From positions 1 through 64,000 of the forward strand of contig NZ_MABH01000163.1 of NCBI RefSeq assembly GCF_001720585.1: a stretch of 64,000 nucleotides of DNA, in the 5' to 3' direction. Origin of the DNA: Cereibacter johrii (lineage in GTDB: Bacteria; Pseudomonadota; Alphaproteobacteria; Rhodobacterales; Rhodobacteraceae). Below the pieces are notes generated by a model. The model worked only from the letters and a program-made list of their open reading frames with translations. It had not been told where the DNA came from and ran no database searches. The position numbers and the translations under genes were made by a program. Positions 11,430 to 20,495 of this stretch are shown here, piece by piece; positions within the stretch are counted from its first letter, which is position 1, and each line of letters starts with the position of its first letter.

Positions 11430-12209
11430 ATGACCTTCGCCGACATGGCGCCGGACCGCTATCCGGCCATCCTCGAAAATGCGTGCGCGCGCAGCCGCTT
11501 CCTGCTGGTCTGCGAACATGCCTCGCATGAGATTCCGGGCCGCTGGGGCGATCTCGGGCTGCCGGAAGAGCTGCGGCAGGCCCATATCGCCTGGGATCCG
11601 GGTGCGCTGGGCCTGTCGCGCGGACTGGCGCGGCGGCTTGACGCAGCTCTTGTTCACGCACCGGTGTCGCGGCTCGTATACGATTGCAATCGGGCGCCGG
11701 ATCAGCCGGGCGCGATGACGGAGCGTTCCGAGATGCACGAGATCCCCGGCAATCGCCGCCTCTCTCCCGAGGAGCGCGCCGCCCGCACCGCGGCGATCTA
11801 CGCGCCGTTCCACGCGGACCTCAGGGCCGAGATCGTGCGGCGCCTCGCTCAGGGCGCGGCCCCGGTGCTGGTGACGGTCCATTCCTTCACCCCGGTCTGG
11901 CACGGCCAGCCGCGCGCGGTCGAGTTCGGCATCATCCACGACCACGATCCGGCTCTCGCATTGGCCGTGCTCGAGGAGAGCCGCGACAGCGGGCTCGTCT
12001 GCGGGCTGAACGAGCCCTATTCTGCCGCCGACGACGTGACCCACACGCTGCGCCTTCAGGCCCTGCCCTATGGACTTGCGAATGTGATGCTCGAGATCCG
12101 CAACGATCTGATCGCCACGCCCGAGGCCGAAGAGGCCATGGCGGAGCGTCTGGCCCCCATCCTCGCCCGCGCGCTCGGATCGCTCGCGGCCCCGGCCATG
12201 GCGGGCTGA
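11430..12209 (+). CDS. N-formylglutamate amidohydrolase-family protein
   Basis: 259 residues from the ATG at 11430. An in-frame ATG at 11415 would add five residues, and neither start has a well-spaced ribosome site. The family (PF05013-type, HutG-like) hydrolyses the amide of N-formyl-glutamate with a zinc-type active site. CEHASHEIPG near 26-35, YDCNRAPDQPGAM near 82-94 and VTVHSFTPVWHG near 148-159 are the family blocks. No histidine-degradation genes are nearby. Instead it heads an operon with a TRAP transporter and a glutamine-synthetase-like ligase, four bases before dctQ. I infer that it may hydrolyse a glutamyl amide intermediate rather than formylglutamate. Confidence 0.82.
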   Translation: MTFADMAPDRYPAILENACARSRFLLVCEHASHEIPGRWGDLGLPEELRQAHIAWDPGALGLSRGLARRLDAALVHAPVSRLVYDCNRAPDQPGAMTERSEMHEIPGNRRLSPEERAARTAAIYAPFHADLRAEIVRRLAQGAAPVLVTVHSFTPVWHGQPRAVEFGIIHDHDPALALAVLEESRDSGLVCGLNEPYSAADDVTHTLRLQALPYGLANVMLEIRNDLIATPEAEEAMAERLAPILARALGSLAAPAMAG

Positions 12210-12213
12210 GCCG

Positions 12214-12720
12214 ATGCCGCGGGCCCTCGTCGCCTTCGTCCGGCTGGTCGACCGGCTGAACTACGGGATCGGCCGCTTCGCCATGTATCTGCTGTTCGTC
12301 CTGATGGGCGTGCTGCTCTGGTCCTCGGTCTCGAAGGTCTTCTTCAACCCGTCGCTCTGGACGCTCGAGATGGCCCAGTTCGTGATGGTGGCCTATTTCA
12401 TCCTCGGCGGGCCCTATTCGCTGCAGATGGGCAGCCATGTGCGGATGGACCTGCTCTATGCCGACTGGCCGTTGCGCAAGAAGAGCTGGTGGGACGCGAT
12501 CACGATCTTTGCCGTGATCCTCTATCTCGGCGTGATGCTCTGGGGCGCCATCGACAGCACCCTCTATTCGCTGCAATACAACGAGCGCAGCCCGACCGCC
12601 TGGCGCCCCTATCTCTGGCCCATCAAGATCGTGATGTGCGTGGGCTTCGTCCTGATGATCCTGCAATGTCTCGCGATCTTCATTCGCGACATCGCCACGC
12701 TGCGCGGGAAGACGATCTGA
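12214..12720 (+). CDS. TRAP transporter small permease (DctQ type)
   Basis: 168 residues with four predicted membrane helices (about 22-42, 55-75, 93-113, 135-158), the DctQ layout. It forms the membrane complex with the large permease for sodium-coupled uptake of an organic acid or similar solute. It starts four bases after the amidohydrolase stop and its own stop overlaps the next start by one base (TGATG), so coupling is likely. Confidence 0.88.
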   Translation: MPRALVAFVRLVDRLNYGIGRFAMYLLFVLMGVLLWSSVSKVFFNPSLWTLEMAQFVMVAYFILGGPYSLQMGSHVRMDLLYADWPLRKKSWWDAITIFAVILYLGVMLWGAIDSTLYSLQYNERSPTAWRPYLWPIKIVMCVGFVLMILQCLAIFIRDIATLRGKTI

Positions 12721-14045
12721 TGTCCTACGAGATGATCGCCATCCTGATGTTCTCGGCCATGCTGCTGATGATGCTGACCGGACAGCGTGTCTTCGGCGTG
12801 ATCGGCTTCGTGGCGGTGGTGGCCTCGCTCGCCCTGTGGGGCACGGGCGGGCAGAGCATGGGCTTCTCGGCCGCGATGAAGCTCATGAAATGGTATCCGC
12901 TGCTGACGCTGCCCATGTTCATCTTCATGGGCTATGTCATGAGCGAGAGCCGCCTCGCCGACGATCTCTACCGGATGTTCCATGTCTGGTTCGGGCCCGT
13001 GCCCGGCGGACTTGCGATCGGGACGATCCTGCTCATGGTGCTGATCTCGGCCATGAACGGCCTTTCGGTCGCGGGCATGGCCATCGGCTCGACCATCGCC
13101 CTGCCCGAGCTTCTGCGGCGGCGCTACGACAAGCTGATGGTGACGGGCGTGATCCAGGCGGGGTCGAGCCTCGGCATCCTGATCCCGCCCTCGGTGGTCC
13201 TCGTGCTCTATGCGATGATCGCGCGCCAGCCGGTGGGACAGCTCTGGCTCGCCGGCGTGGTGCCGGGGCTCATGATGGCGGGCATGTTCGTGGCCTATAT
13301 CTGGATCCGCTGCCGGCTGAACCCCGCGCTCGGCCCGGTGCTGCCGCCCGAGGAACTGGCCGCGGTGCCGCGGTCCGAGAAGATGCGCCTGCTGGCCGCG
13401 GGTCTCCTGCCGCTTGGCATCTTCGCCGCGATGATGGTGCCCTTCGTCAACGGCTGGACGAGCCTTGTCGAAAGCTCGGTGATCGGAGCGCTGGTGACGG
13501 TTCTGGCCGCGATCCTGAAAGGCCGCTTCACCCGTGAGGTGTTCGAGACCTCGACGCGGGCGACGCTCGCCATCTCCTGCATGTTCATGTGGATCATCCT
13601 CGCGGCGCTGGCCTTCGGGGCGGTCTTCGATGGCCTGGGCGCCGTGCGGGCGATCGAGGGCCTCTTCGTCGACCGGCTGGAGCTGTCGCCCTGGACCATC
13701 CTCATCATGATGCAGCTCTCGTACCTCATCATGGGGATGTTTCTGGACGACACGGCGATGCTCGTCATCGTCGCGCCGCTCTATGTGCCGCTGGTGGGGG
13801 CGCTCGGCTTCGATCTGATCTGGTATGGCGTGCTCTATACGATCACCTGCCAGGTGGCCTACCTCACGCCGCCCTTCGGCTACAACCTGTTCCTGATGCG
13901 CGCCATGGCGCCGCCCGAGATCAGCATCGGCGACATCTACCGCTCGATCGTGCCGTTCGTGGGCGTCATGGTGCTGGCGCTGGTGCTGGTGATGGCCTTC
14001 CCCGAGATTGCGCTCTGGCTGCCGGAGACGCTCTACGCCAAGTAA
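12720..14045 (+). CDS. TRAP transporter large permease (DctM type)
   Basis: 441 residues, the usual DctM size, with 11-13 membrane helices. Family signatures include PMFIFMGYVMSES near 64-76, GLSVAGMAIGSTIALPE near 113-129 and the C-terminal YLTPPFGYNLFLMRAM near 380-395. The start at 12720 was chosen because the TGATG overlap with dctQ gives normal length; the frame continues upstream inside dctQ. It is the transport channel of the cluster. Confidence 0.92.
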   Translation: MSYEMIAILMFSAMLLMMLTGQRVFGVIGFVAVVASLALWGTGGQSMGFSAAMKLMKWYPLLTLPMFIFMGYVMSESRLADDLYRMFHVWFGPVPGGLAIGTILLMVLISAMNGLSVAGMAIGSTIALPELLRRRYDKLMVTGVIQAGSSLGILIPPSVVLVLYAMIARQPVGQLWLAGVVPGLMMAGMFVAYIWIRCRLNPALGPVLPPEELAAVPRSEKMRLLAAGLLPLGIFAAMMVPFVNGWTSLVESSVIGALVTVLAAILKGRFTREVFETSTRATLAISCMFMWIILAALAFGAVFDGLGAVRAIEGLFVDRLELSPWTILIMMQLSYLIMGMFLDDTAMLVIVAPLYVPLVGALGFDLIWYGVLYTITCQVAYLTPPFGYNLFLMRAMAPPEISIGDIYRSIVPFVGVMVLALVLVMAFPEIALWLPETLYAK

Positions 14046-14101
14046 CGATTCACCAACGAGAGGCGGCCCGAACCGCCCCGACCCATCAACGGAGGTATGA
14101 C

Positions 14102-15139
14102 ATGACGACCAGACGGAAGTTCATCACCACGGGCGCACTGGCGGGGGCTGCGAGCCTTGCGGCGCCGGCCGTGACGCGGGCGCAGGCGCCGATCAAGTGG
14201 CGGATGCAGACCTATGCGGGCGCCGCCCTGGGCGAGCATGTGGTGAAGCCTGCGGTGGAGGCCTTCAACACCATCGCGCAGGGCCAGATGGAGATCGAGC
14301 TCTATTACTCCGACCAGCTCGTGCCCACGGCCGAGCTCTTCCAGGCGATGCAGCGCGGCACGATCGACTGCGTGCAGTCGGACGATGACTCCATGGCGTC
14401 GCCGACCGAAGTGACCGTGTTCGGCGGCTACTTCCCGCTGGCTCTGCGCTATTCGCTCGACGTGCCCGCGCTCTTCAACAAATACGGGCTGGGGGCCATC
14501 TGGGCCGAGGAATATGCCAAGGTGGGCGTGAAGCACATCTCGGCGGGCTCGTGGGATCCGTGCAACTTCTCGACCAAGAAACCGATCAACAGCCTGAGCG
14601 ACCTTCAGGGCCTGCGCATCTTCACCTTCCCCACCGCGGGGCGCTTCCTGACCCGCTTCGGCGTGGTGCCGGTGACGCTGCCCTGGGAGGATGTGGAGGT
14701 GGCGCTCCAGACCGGCGAGCTCGACGGGCTGGCCTGGTCGGGCATCACCGAGGTCTATACGGTGGGCTGGGCCAACGTCACCGACTACTTCCTGACCAAC
14801 AACATCTCGGGCGCCTGGATCGGGCATTTCTTCGCCAACATGGACCGCTGGAACGAGGTGCCGCCGCATCTGCAGGAGCTGCTGCGCGTCTGTTTCGAAC
14901 AGTCGCACTACTACCGGCAGCACTGGTATTGGGCCGGCGAGGCCCATCTGCGGGTGAACGAGACCAAGCTCAAGCTGACCACGATCCCGGATGCGGAATG
15001 GAAGCAGGTCGAGGATGCGGCCGTGGAATTCTGGGACGAGATCGCACAGGAATCCGAGGTGAAGGCCAAGGTCGTCTCGATCATCAAGGACTATAACGAG
15101 ACGATGAAGAAGGCAGGCCCGCCCTACCGCTTCTCCTGA
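14102..15139 (+). CDS. TRAP transporter substrate-binding protein (DctP family), Tat-exported
   Basis: 345 residues. The N-terminus TTRRKFITTGALAGAASL followed by an Ala-rich stretch and RAQA is a twin-arginine signal with cleavage near residue 28, so it folds before export to the periplasm. The DctP region has LRIFTFPTAGRFLTRFG near 171-187, including the Arg usually binding a carboxylate. That residue suggests a substrate with a carboxyl group, but this is weak evidence. GGAGGT lies five bases before the ATG. A strong hairpin follows, which may keep this component more abundant than downstream enzymes. Confidence 0.9.
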   Translation: MTTRRKFITTGALAGAASLAAPAVTRAQAPIKWRMQTYAGAALGEHVVKPAVEAFNTIAQGQMEIELYYSDQLVPTAELFQAMQRGTIDCVQSDDDSMASPTEVTVFGGYFPLALRYSLDVPALFNKYGLGAIWAEEYAKVGVKHISAGSWDPCNFSTKKPINSLSDLQGLRIFTFPTAGRFLTRFGVVPVTLPWEDVEVALQTGELDGLAWSGITEVYTVGWANVTDYFLTNNISGAWIGHFFANMDRWNEVPPHLQELLRVCFEQSHYYRQHWYWAGEAHLRVNETKLKLTTIPDAEWKQVEDAAVEFWDEIAQESEVKAKVVSIIKDYNETMKKAGPPYRFS

Positions 15140-15151
15140 TCCCCCGCTCTC

Positions 15152-15174
15152 GGGCGGCCCTGCGCGGGCCGCCC
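15152..15174 (+). terminator. Intercistronic hairpin after dctP
   Basis: GGGCGGCCC-TGCGC-GGGCCGCCC is a perfect nine-pair stem 13 bases after the dctP stop and 37 before the next start. With no U-run it is more likely a partial terminator or mRNA-stabilising element than an operon end. Confidence 0.45.
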
Positions 15175-15210
15175 ATCCGCACGCCCGCCCGCGACTGAAC
15201 GAGGAAGAAC

Positions 15211-16590
15211 ATGCCCGGCAACATGACATTCGATGCGCTGAAGGAAGCGGTGGAGAGCGGCGGGATCGATACCGTGCTCGTGGCCTGCGTGGACATGCAG
15301 GGCCGCCTGATGGGCAAGCGCTTCCACGCGCAGTATTTCATCGACGGCGGGCATCACGAGACCCACTGCTGCGACTATCTCCTGGCCATCGACATGGAGA
15401 TGACCACCGTCCCCGGCTACAAGAATTCGGGCTGGGAAAAGGGCTACGGCGACTATGTCATGAAGCCCGACATGGCCACGCTGCGCGCCCTGCCCTGGAT
15501 GCCGGGCACGGCGCTCGTGCTCTGCGACCTGCTCGACCATCACCATCGCGAGGTGCCCCAGAGCCCGCGCGCCATCCTCAAGCGCCAGATCGCGCGGGCC
15601 GAGGCCATGGGCTTCAAGGCGATGATGGCGACCGAGCTCGAATTCTTCCTGTTCGAGACCTCGTTCGACGCGGTGCGCAACTCGATGCAGGCCTCGGGCC
15701 AGATCCGCGACCTGAAGCCGATTTCGGCCTACAACGAGGATTACCACATCTTCCAGACCTCGAAGGAGGAAGAGGTGATGCGCGCCCTGAGGAACGGCCT
15801 CTATGGCGCGGGAATCCCTGTGGAATGTTCCAAGGGCGAGGCCGACGCGGGTCAGGAAGAGATCAATGTGAAATATTCGGACGCGCTCGACACGGCCGAC
15901 AATCACGCGATCACCAAGACCGCCGTCAAGGATATCGCCCATGCCGCGGGCAAGTCCGTGACCTTCATGGCGAAATACGACCACCGCCGCGCGGGCTCGT
16001 CGAGCCATGTGCACCAGTCGCTCTGGACGCTCGACGGCAAGCCCGCCTTCTTCGACCCCGAGGCGCCGCACGGCATGTCCGAGCTCATGCGCCAGTTCCT
16101 CGCGGGCCAGCTGGCCCATGCCGAGGAGATCACGGCCTTCCTCGCGCCCTATGTGAACAGCTACAAGCGGTTCTGCGTCGGCATGTTCGCCCCCACCAAG
16201 GCGGTCTGGAGCCGCGACAACCGCACCGCGGGCTTCCGCGTCTGCGGCGAGGGCACCAAGGCGATCCGCGTCGAATGCCGGATCGGGGGCGCCGATCTGA
16301 ACCCCTATCTCGCCTGCGCGGCGCTGCTTGCGGCGGGGCTTGACGGCATCGAGAAGAAGATGGATCTCGAGGCGGAAATGCGGGGCGACATGTACAGCAC
16401 CGCGGGCGTCCGCGAGATCCCGAAGACCCTCCGCGCGGCGGCAGAACGGCTCAAGGGCTCGACGATGCTGCGCGAGGCGATGGGCGACGAGGTCGTCGAG
16501 CATTATCACCATGCGGCGGAGTGGGAGATCTCCGAACAGGACCGCGTGGTCACCGATTTCGAACTGGCCCGCCTCTTCGAGCGCGCCTGA
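15211..16590 (+). CDS. Glutamine-synthetase-family ligase, probable gamma-glutamylamine synthetase
   Basis: 459 residues. The fold blocks are clear: ELEFFLFE near 144-151, GQEEINVKY near 214-222, SSSHVHQSLW near 262-271 (true GS has GSGMHVH) and RVECRIGGADLNPYLACA near 351-368. The C-terminal adenylylation-tyrosine region of housekeeping GlnA is absent. This pattern fits PuuA/IpuC-like enzymes that use ATP to join the gamma-carboxyl of glutamate to an amine. Its neighbours are an aldehyde dehydrogenase, an alcohol dehydrogenase and an FAD oxidase, the same functional set as known gamma-glutamylation pathways. The amine is unknown; an amino alcohol would fit best. ACGAGGAAG precedes the ATG. 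Confidence 0.85.
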   Translation: MPGNMTFDALKEAVESGGIDTVLVACVDMQGRLMGKRFHAQYFIDGGHHETHCCDYLLAIDMEMTTVPGYKNSGWEKGYGDYVMKPDMATLRALPWMPGTALVLCDLLDHHHREVPQSPRAILKRQIARAEAMGFKAMMATELEFFLFETSFDAVRNSMQASGQIRDLKPISAYNEDYHIFQTSKEEEVMRALRNGLYGAGIPVECSKGEADAGQEEINVKYSDALDTADNHAITKTAVKDIAHAAGKSVTFMAKYDHRRAGSSSHVHQSLWTLDGKPAFFDPEAPHGMSELMRQFLAGQLAHAEEITAFLAPYVNSYKRFCVGMFAPTKAVWSRDNRTAGFRVCGEGTKAIRVECRIGGADLNPYLACAALLAAGLDGIEKKMDLEAEMRGDMYSTAGVREIPKTLRAAAERLKGSTMLREAMGDEVVEHYHHAAEWEISEQDRVVTDFELARLFERA

Positions 16591-16602
16591 ACGGGGAACA
16601 TC

Positions 16603-17991
16603 ATGACGAAACCGATCCAGCTGATCTCGCCCGTCGACGGGCGGGTCTATGCCGAGCGGATGCCGCTCTCGATGGCCGATGCCAAGGCGATGGCGCGCCG
16701 GGCGCGGGCCGCACAGCCCGCCTGGGCCGCACGCCCGCTGGAAGAGCGCATCGCGCTGGTCAAGGCCGGCGTGGCGAAACTGAACGAGATGAAGGACAGC
16801 GTGGTCGAGGAGCTGGCCTGGCAGATGGGCCGTCCCACCCGCTTCGGCGGCGAGTTCGGCGGCGTGAACGACCGCACCGCCTACATGGCCGATATCGCCG
16901 CGGAGACGCTGGCGCCGACCGTGGTCGAGGCCTCGGACCGTTTCGAGCGCCGCATCGTGCGCGAGGCGGTGGGCGTGGTGCTGATCGTGGCGCCCTGGAA
17001 CTATCCCTACCTCACCACCATCAACACGCTGGTGCCGGCGCTGATCGCGGGCAACAGCGTGGTTCTGAAACATGCGAGCCAGACGCTTCTCGTGGGCGAG
17101 CGGCTGGCGGACGCCTTCCATGCGGCGGGCGTGCCGGAGGATGTGTTCCAGAATGTCGTGCTGGATCACGGCACCACCGAGGCGCTGATCGGCGCGCGGG
17201 CCTTCAACTTCGTGAACTTCACCGGCTCCGTCTCGGGCGGCTATGCCATCGAGCGCGCGGCGGCGGGCACCTTCACCGCAACCGGGCTCGAGCTGGGCGG
17301 CAAGGATCCGGGCTATGTCCGCGCGGACGCCGATCTCGATGCGGCGGTCGACAGCCTGATGGACGGCGCCATGTTCAACGCGGGCCAGTGCTGCTGCGGG
17401 ATCGAGCGGATCTATGTCCATGAAAGCCTCTACGACGCCTTCGTCGAGAAGGCGGTGGCCTGGGTCAAGGCGCTGAAGCTCGGCAATCCGTTCGAGCCCG
17501 AGACGACGCTCGGGCCGATGGCGAACGTCCGCTTCGCGCGCGTCGTGCGCGAGCAGGTGGCCGAGGCGGTGGCCGCGGGCGCCCGGCCGCTGATCGACCC
17601 CGCCCTCTTCCCGGCCGATGACGGCGGCGCCTATCTCGCGCCGCAGATCCTCGTGGATGTCACCCACGACATGCGGGTGATGAAGGAAGAGAGCTTCGGC
17701 CCCGTGGTGGGCATCATGAAGGTCTCGGGCGACGAGGAGGCGATCGGCCTCATGAACGACAGCCCCTACGGCCTGACCTGCTCGCTCTGGACGCAGGATG
17801 CCGAAGCCGCCGCCGAGATCGGCGCGCAGCTCGAGACCGGCACCGTCTACATGAACCGCTGCGACTATCTCGACCCCGCCCTCTGCTGGACGGGCTGCAA
17901 GGACACCGGACGGGGCGCCGCGCTCTCCGCTCTGGGCTACATGTCGGTCACGCGGCCGAAATCCTACCATCTCAAGAAGGTGACGAAATGA
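16603..17991 (+). CDS. NAD(P)-dependent aldehyde dehydrogenase
   Basis: 462 residues, a normal ALDH-superfamily length. It oxidises an aldehyde to a carboxylate. APWNYPYLTT near 128-137 is the cofactor-binding block, LELGGKDPGYV near 227-237 holds the general-base Glu, and FNAGQCCCG near 257-265 holds the nucleophilic Cys. Three consecutive Cys at the active site are unusual but seen in some family members. It starts 12 bases after the ligase gene and overlaps the alcohol dehydrogenase gene by four bases (ATGA). Together they suggest oxidation of an alcohol to an acid on the glutamylated intermediate. Confidence 0.93.
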   Translation: MTKPIQLISPVDGRVYAERMPLSMADAKAMARRARAAQPAWAARPLEERIALVKAGVAKLNEMKDSVVEELAWQMGRPTRFGGEFGGVNDRTAYMADIAAETLAPTVVEASDRFERRIVREAVGVVLIVAPWNYPYLTTINTLVPALIAGNSVVLKHASQTLLVGERLADAFHAAGVPEDVFQNVVLDHGTTEALIGARAFNFVNFTGSVSGGYAIERAAAGTFTATGLELGGKDPGYVRADADLDAAVDSLMDGAMFNAGQCCCGIERIYVHESLYDAFVEKAVAWVKALKLGNPFEPETTLGPMANVRFARVVREQVAEAVAAGARPLIDPALFPADDGGAYLAPQILVDVTHDMRVMKEESFGPVVGIMKVSGDEEAIGLMNDSPYGLTCSLWTQDAEAAAEIGAQLETGTVYMNRCDYLDPALCWTGCKDTGRGAALSALGYMSVTRPKSYHLKKVTK

Positions 17992-19133
17992 CCCTCCGGG
18001 CGAACTGGTCCTATCCGACTGCCGTGAAGTTCGGCGCGGGCCGCATCGCGGAACTGGCCGAGCAGTGCAAGGCCGTCGGGCTGAAGAAGCCGCTCCTCGT
18101 GACCGACAAGGCGCTGGCCGCGCTGCCGATCACGGCTTCGGCGCTCGACCAGCTGGAGGCGGCGGGCCTCGGGCGCGCCTGCTTCTCCGAGGTCGATCCG
18201 AACCCGAACGAGAAGAACATGGAGGCCGGTATCGCCGTCTACAGGGCGGGCGGCCATGACGGGGTGATCTGCTTCGGCGGCGGCTCGGCGCTGGACCTCG
18301 GCAAGATGATCGCGCTGATGCACGATCAGACCGTCTCGGTCTGGGATCTCGAGGATATCGGCGACTGGTGGACCCGGGCCGACGCCGCGAAGATCGCGCC
18401 GATCCTCGCGGTGCCGACCACGGCCGGCACCGGCTCGGAAGTCGGCCGGGCGGGCGTGCTCACCAACTCCGAGACGCACAAGAAGAAGATCATCTTCCAT
18501 CCGAAACTTCTGCCCGCGGTCACGATCTGCGACCCCGAGCTGACGGTGGGGATGCCGAAATTCATCACCGCGGGCACCGGCATGGATGCGCTGGCCCACT
18601 GTCTCGAGGCCTATTGCTCGCCCTTCTACCATCCGATGAGCCAAGGCATCGCGCTGGAGGGGATGCGGCTCGTCTTCGAGAACCTGCCCAAGGGCTATGC
18701 CACGCCGGGCGACCTCGAGGCGCGGGCCCACATGATGAGCGCGGCGGCAATGGGGGCCGTGGCCTTCCAGAAGGGCCTCGGCGCCATCCATTCGCTGAGC
18801 CATCCGGTGGGTGCGGTCTACAACACCCATCACGGCACGACCAATGCAGTGGTCATGCCCATGGTGCTCGACTTCAACCGCCCCGCCATCGAGGAGAAGA
18901 TCGCGCGTGCGGCGGCCTATCTCGGGATCGAGGGCGGCTTCGACGGTTTCCGGGCGAAGATCATGGCGCTCCGCGCCGAGCTTGCGATCCCCGAGACCCT
19001 CTCGGCCATGGGCGTCGAGGCCTCGCGGCTCGACGAACTGACCGGGATGGCGCTGGAAGATCCGTCCTGCGGCGGCAACCCGGTCGAGATGACGCGCGAG
19101 AACACCCGCGCGCTCTTCGAGGCCTGCCTCTGA
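17988..19133 (+). CDS. Iron-containing alcohol dehydrogenase
   Basis: 381 residues, family III (Fe-ADH) size. The nucleotide-binding GGGSALDLGK near 97-106 and TTAGTGSE near 144-151 are present. Metal ligands are recognisable in ALAHCLEAY near 200-208, IHSLSHPVGA near 267-276 and NTHHGTTNA near 279-287. It interconverts an alcohol and an aldehyde with NAD(P). The four-base overlap with the aldehyde dehydrogenase gene implies a stepwise alcohol-to-acid conversion. Substrate unknown. Confidence 0.92.
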   Translation: MTLRANWSYPTAVKFGAGRIAELAEQCKAVGLKKPLLVTDKALAALPITASALDQLEAAGLGRACFSEVDPNPNEKNMEAGIAVYRAGGHDGVICFGGGSALDLGKMIALMHDQTVSVWDLEDIGDWWTRADAAKIAPILAVPTTAGTGSEVGRAGVLTNSETHKKKIIFHPKLLPAVTICDPELTVGMPKFITAGTGMDALAHCLEAYCSPFYHPMSQGIALEGMRLVFENLPKGYATPGDLEARAHMMSAAAMGAVAFQKGLGAIHSLSHPVGAVYNTHHGTTNAVVMPMVLDFNRPAIEEKIARAAAYLGIEGGFDGFRAKIMALRAELAIPETLSAMGVEASRLDELTGMALEDPSCGGNPVEMTRENTRALFEACL

Positions 19134-19179
19134 GACGCGGCGGGCGGCCCGGTCTTCGGGCTTCCCGCGGATACAGGCG

Positions 19180-20421
19180 ATGATCCAGCATCTTTCCTCG
19201 GATACGGTTGTCATCGGCGGAGGCGTGGTGGGTCTGACCATCGCGCTCACCGTCGCGCGGCGTCACCGCTCGGTCATCCTGCTCGATCCCGAAGAGCCGG
19301 GGTCGGGCGCCTCCTATGGCAATGCGGGCACCATCGCCGATTATGCGGTGCTCCCCGTGGGCACGCCCGACGTGCTGCGGCAACTGCCGTCGCTGATGTT
19401 CGACAGGAACTCGCCGCTGGCGATCCGGCACATGGCGCTGCCCTCGCTTGCGCCTTGGCTCGCGCGCTTCCTGCGCCAGTCGCTGCCCGCGCCCGCGCGC
19501 CGCAACGCGCAGGCCATCGCGGCGCTTCTGGGCTCGGCCACCCAGAGCTGGGAGGATCTGGCGGTCGAGGTGGAGGGCACGGCGCTTCTGAACCGGCGCG
19601 GCTGCCTCTATGCCTACGAGACCCCGCAGGCCGTCCGCGCGGCCGAGACCGACATGGCCTTCCGCCGCACGCTGGGCGTGACGGTCGAGCTTCTCTCCGC
19701 GGCCGAGTTCGCCGCGATGGAGCCCTCGCTGCCGCCGATGGCGGGAGCGGCCTATTTCCCCAAGGCCGTGTTCCTGTCGGATCCGGGCCGGATGGTGGCG
19801 CTGATCGCCGAGGCGGCGCGCAAGGCGGGGGTGCAGATCGTGAAGGCGCGCGCGACCGGTCTCGAGCGGCGGGTCGACGGGGTGATCGTCTCGGGCCGCG
19901 GCCTGCAGATCCATGGGCGGCGCGCGGTGATCGCAGCCGGCGCCCATTCGCGGGCGCTCGCGCTTCGCGCCGGAGACCGGGTGCCGCTCGACACCGAACG
20001 CGGCTACCATGTCGAGTGGGACATGGCGCAACCGCCGCTCACGCGGCCCACCTGCCCCACCGCGCGCGGGTTCTATCTCTGCCCGATGGCCGGGCGGCTG
20101 CGCGTCGCGGGCACGGTCGAGCTGGGCGGCCTCACCGCCCCGCCCTCGCCGCATCGGATCGCGCGGCTGGTGGCCGGCGCCCGCGCGATCTTCCCCCGCC
20201 TGCCCGAGCCCACGCGCAGCTGGATGGGCTTTCGGCCCTCGATGCCCGACAGCCTGCCGGTGATCGGCCCCTCGGCGGCCGGCCCCGAGATCCTGCATGC
20301 CTACGGGCACGGCCATATCGGCCTCACCCTCGCGCCGATCACGGCGCGGATCGTGGCCGACCTGCTCGACGCGAAACGGCCGGAGCTCGACATCGCGCCC
20401 TATCTGCCGACGCGGTTCTGA
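19180..20421 (+). CDS. FAD-dependent amino-acid/amine oxidoreductase (DadA/DAO family)
   Basis: 413 residues. The N-terminal Rossmann motif VVIGGGVVGLTIAL near 9-22 and the C-terminal MGFRPSMPDSLPVIGPS near 348-364 mark the D-amino-acid dehydrogenase/glycine oxidase family. Such enzymes oxidatively deaminate amino acids or secondary amines and pass electrons to quinone or oxygen. It is the last gene of the cluster, 46 bases after the Fe-ADH gene and on the same strand. I infer that it acts on the amino acid or amine released by the pathway, but it could also act first on the imported substrate. Confidence 0.88.
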   Translation: MIQHLSSDTVVIGGGVVGLTIALTVARRHRSVILLDPEEPGSGASYGNAGTIADYAVLPVGTPDVLRQLPSLMFDRNSPLAIRHMALPSLAPWLARFLRQSLPAPARRNAQAIAALLGSATQSWEDLAVEVEGTALLNRRGCLYAYETPQAVRAAETDMAFRRTLGVTVELLSAAEFAAMEPSLPPMAGAAYFPKAVFLSDPGRMVALIAEAARKAGVQIVKARATGLERRVDGVIVSGRGLQIHGRRAVIAAGAHSRALALRAGDRVPLDTERGYHVEWDMAQPPLTRPTCPTARGFYLCPMAGRLRVAGTVELGGLTAPPSPHRIARLVAGARAIFPRLPEPTRSWMGFRPSMPDSLPVIGPSAAGPEILHAYGHGHIGLTLAPITARIVADLLDAKRPELDIAPYLPTRF

Positions 20422-20495
20422 CGGCCCGGGCTATGCGCGCGGCGCGGGGCTTCCCGCATTCGCGGCAAAGGGCGGGCCCGCGCCGCCCGAAGCTC

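Noticed and set aside
11430-12209. Assignment of the amidohydrolase as hutG of histidine degradation
   Set aside because: No hutH, hutU, hutI or hutF lies in the window; operon context points to another amide substrate.
15124-17970. A 948-codon minus-strand frame opposite the ligase and aldehyde dehydrogenase genes
   Set aside because: It is the antisense shadow of two clear enzyme genes, rich in His/Arg/Gly/Ala, with no ribosome site or family match.
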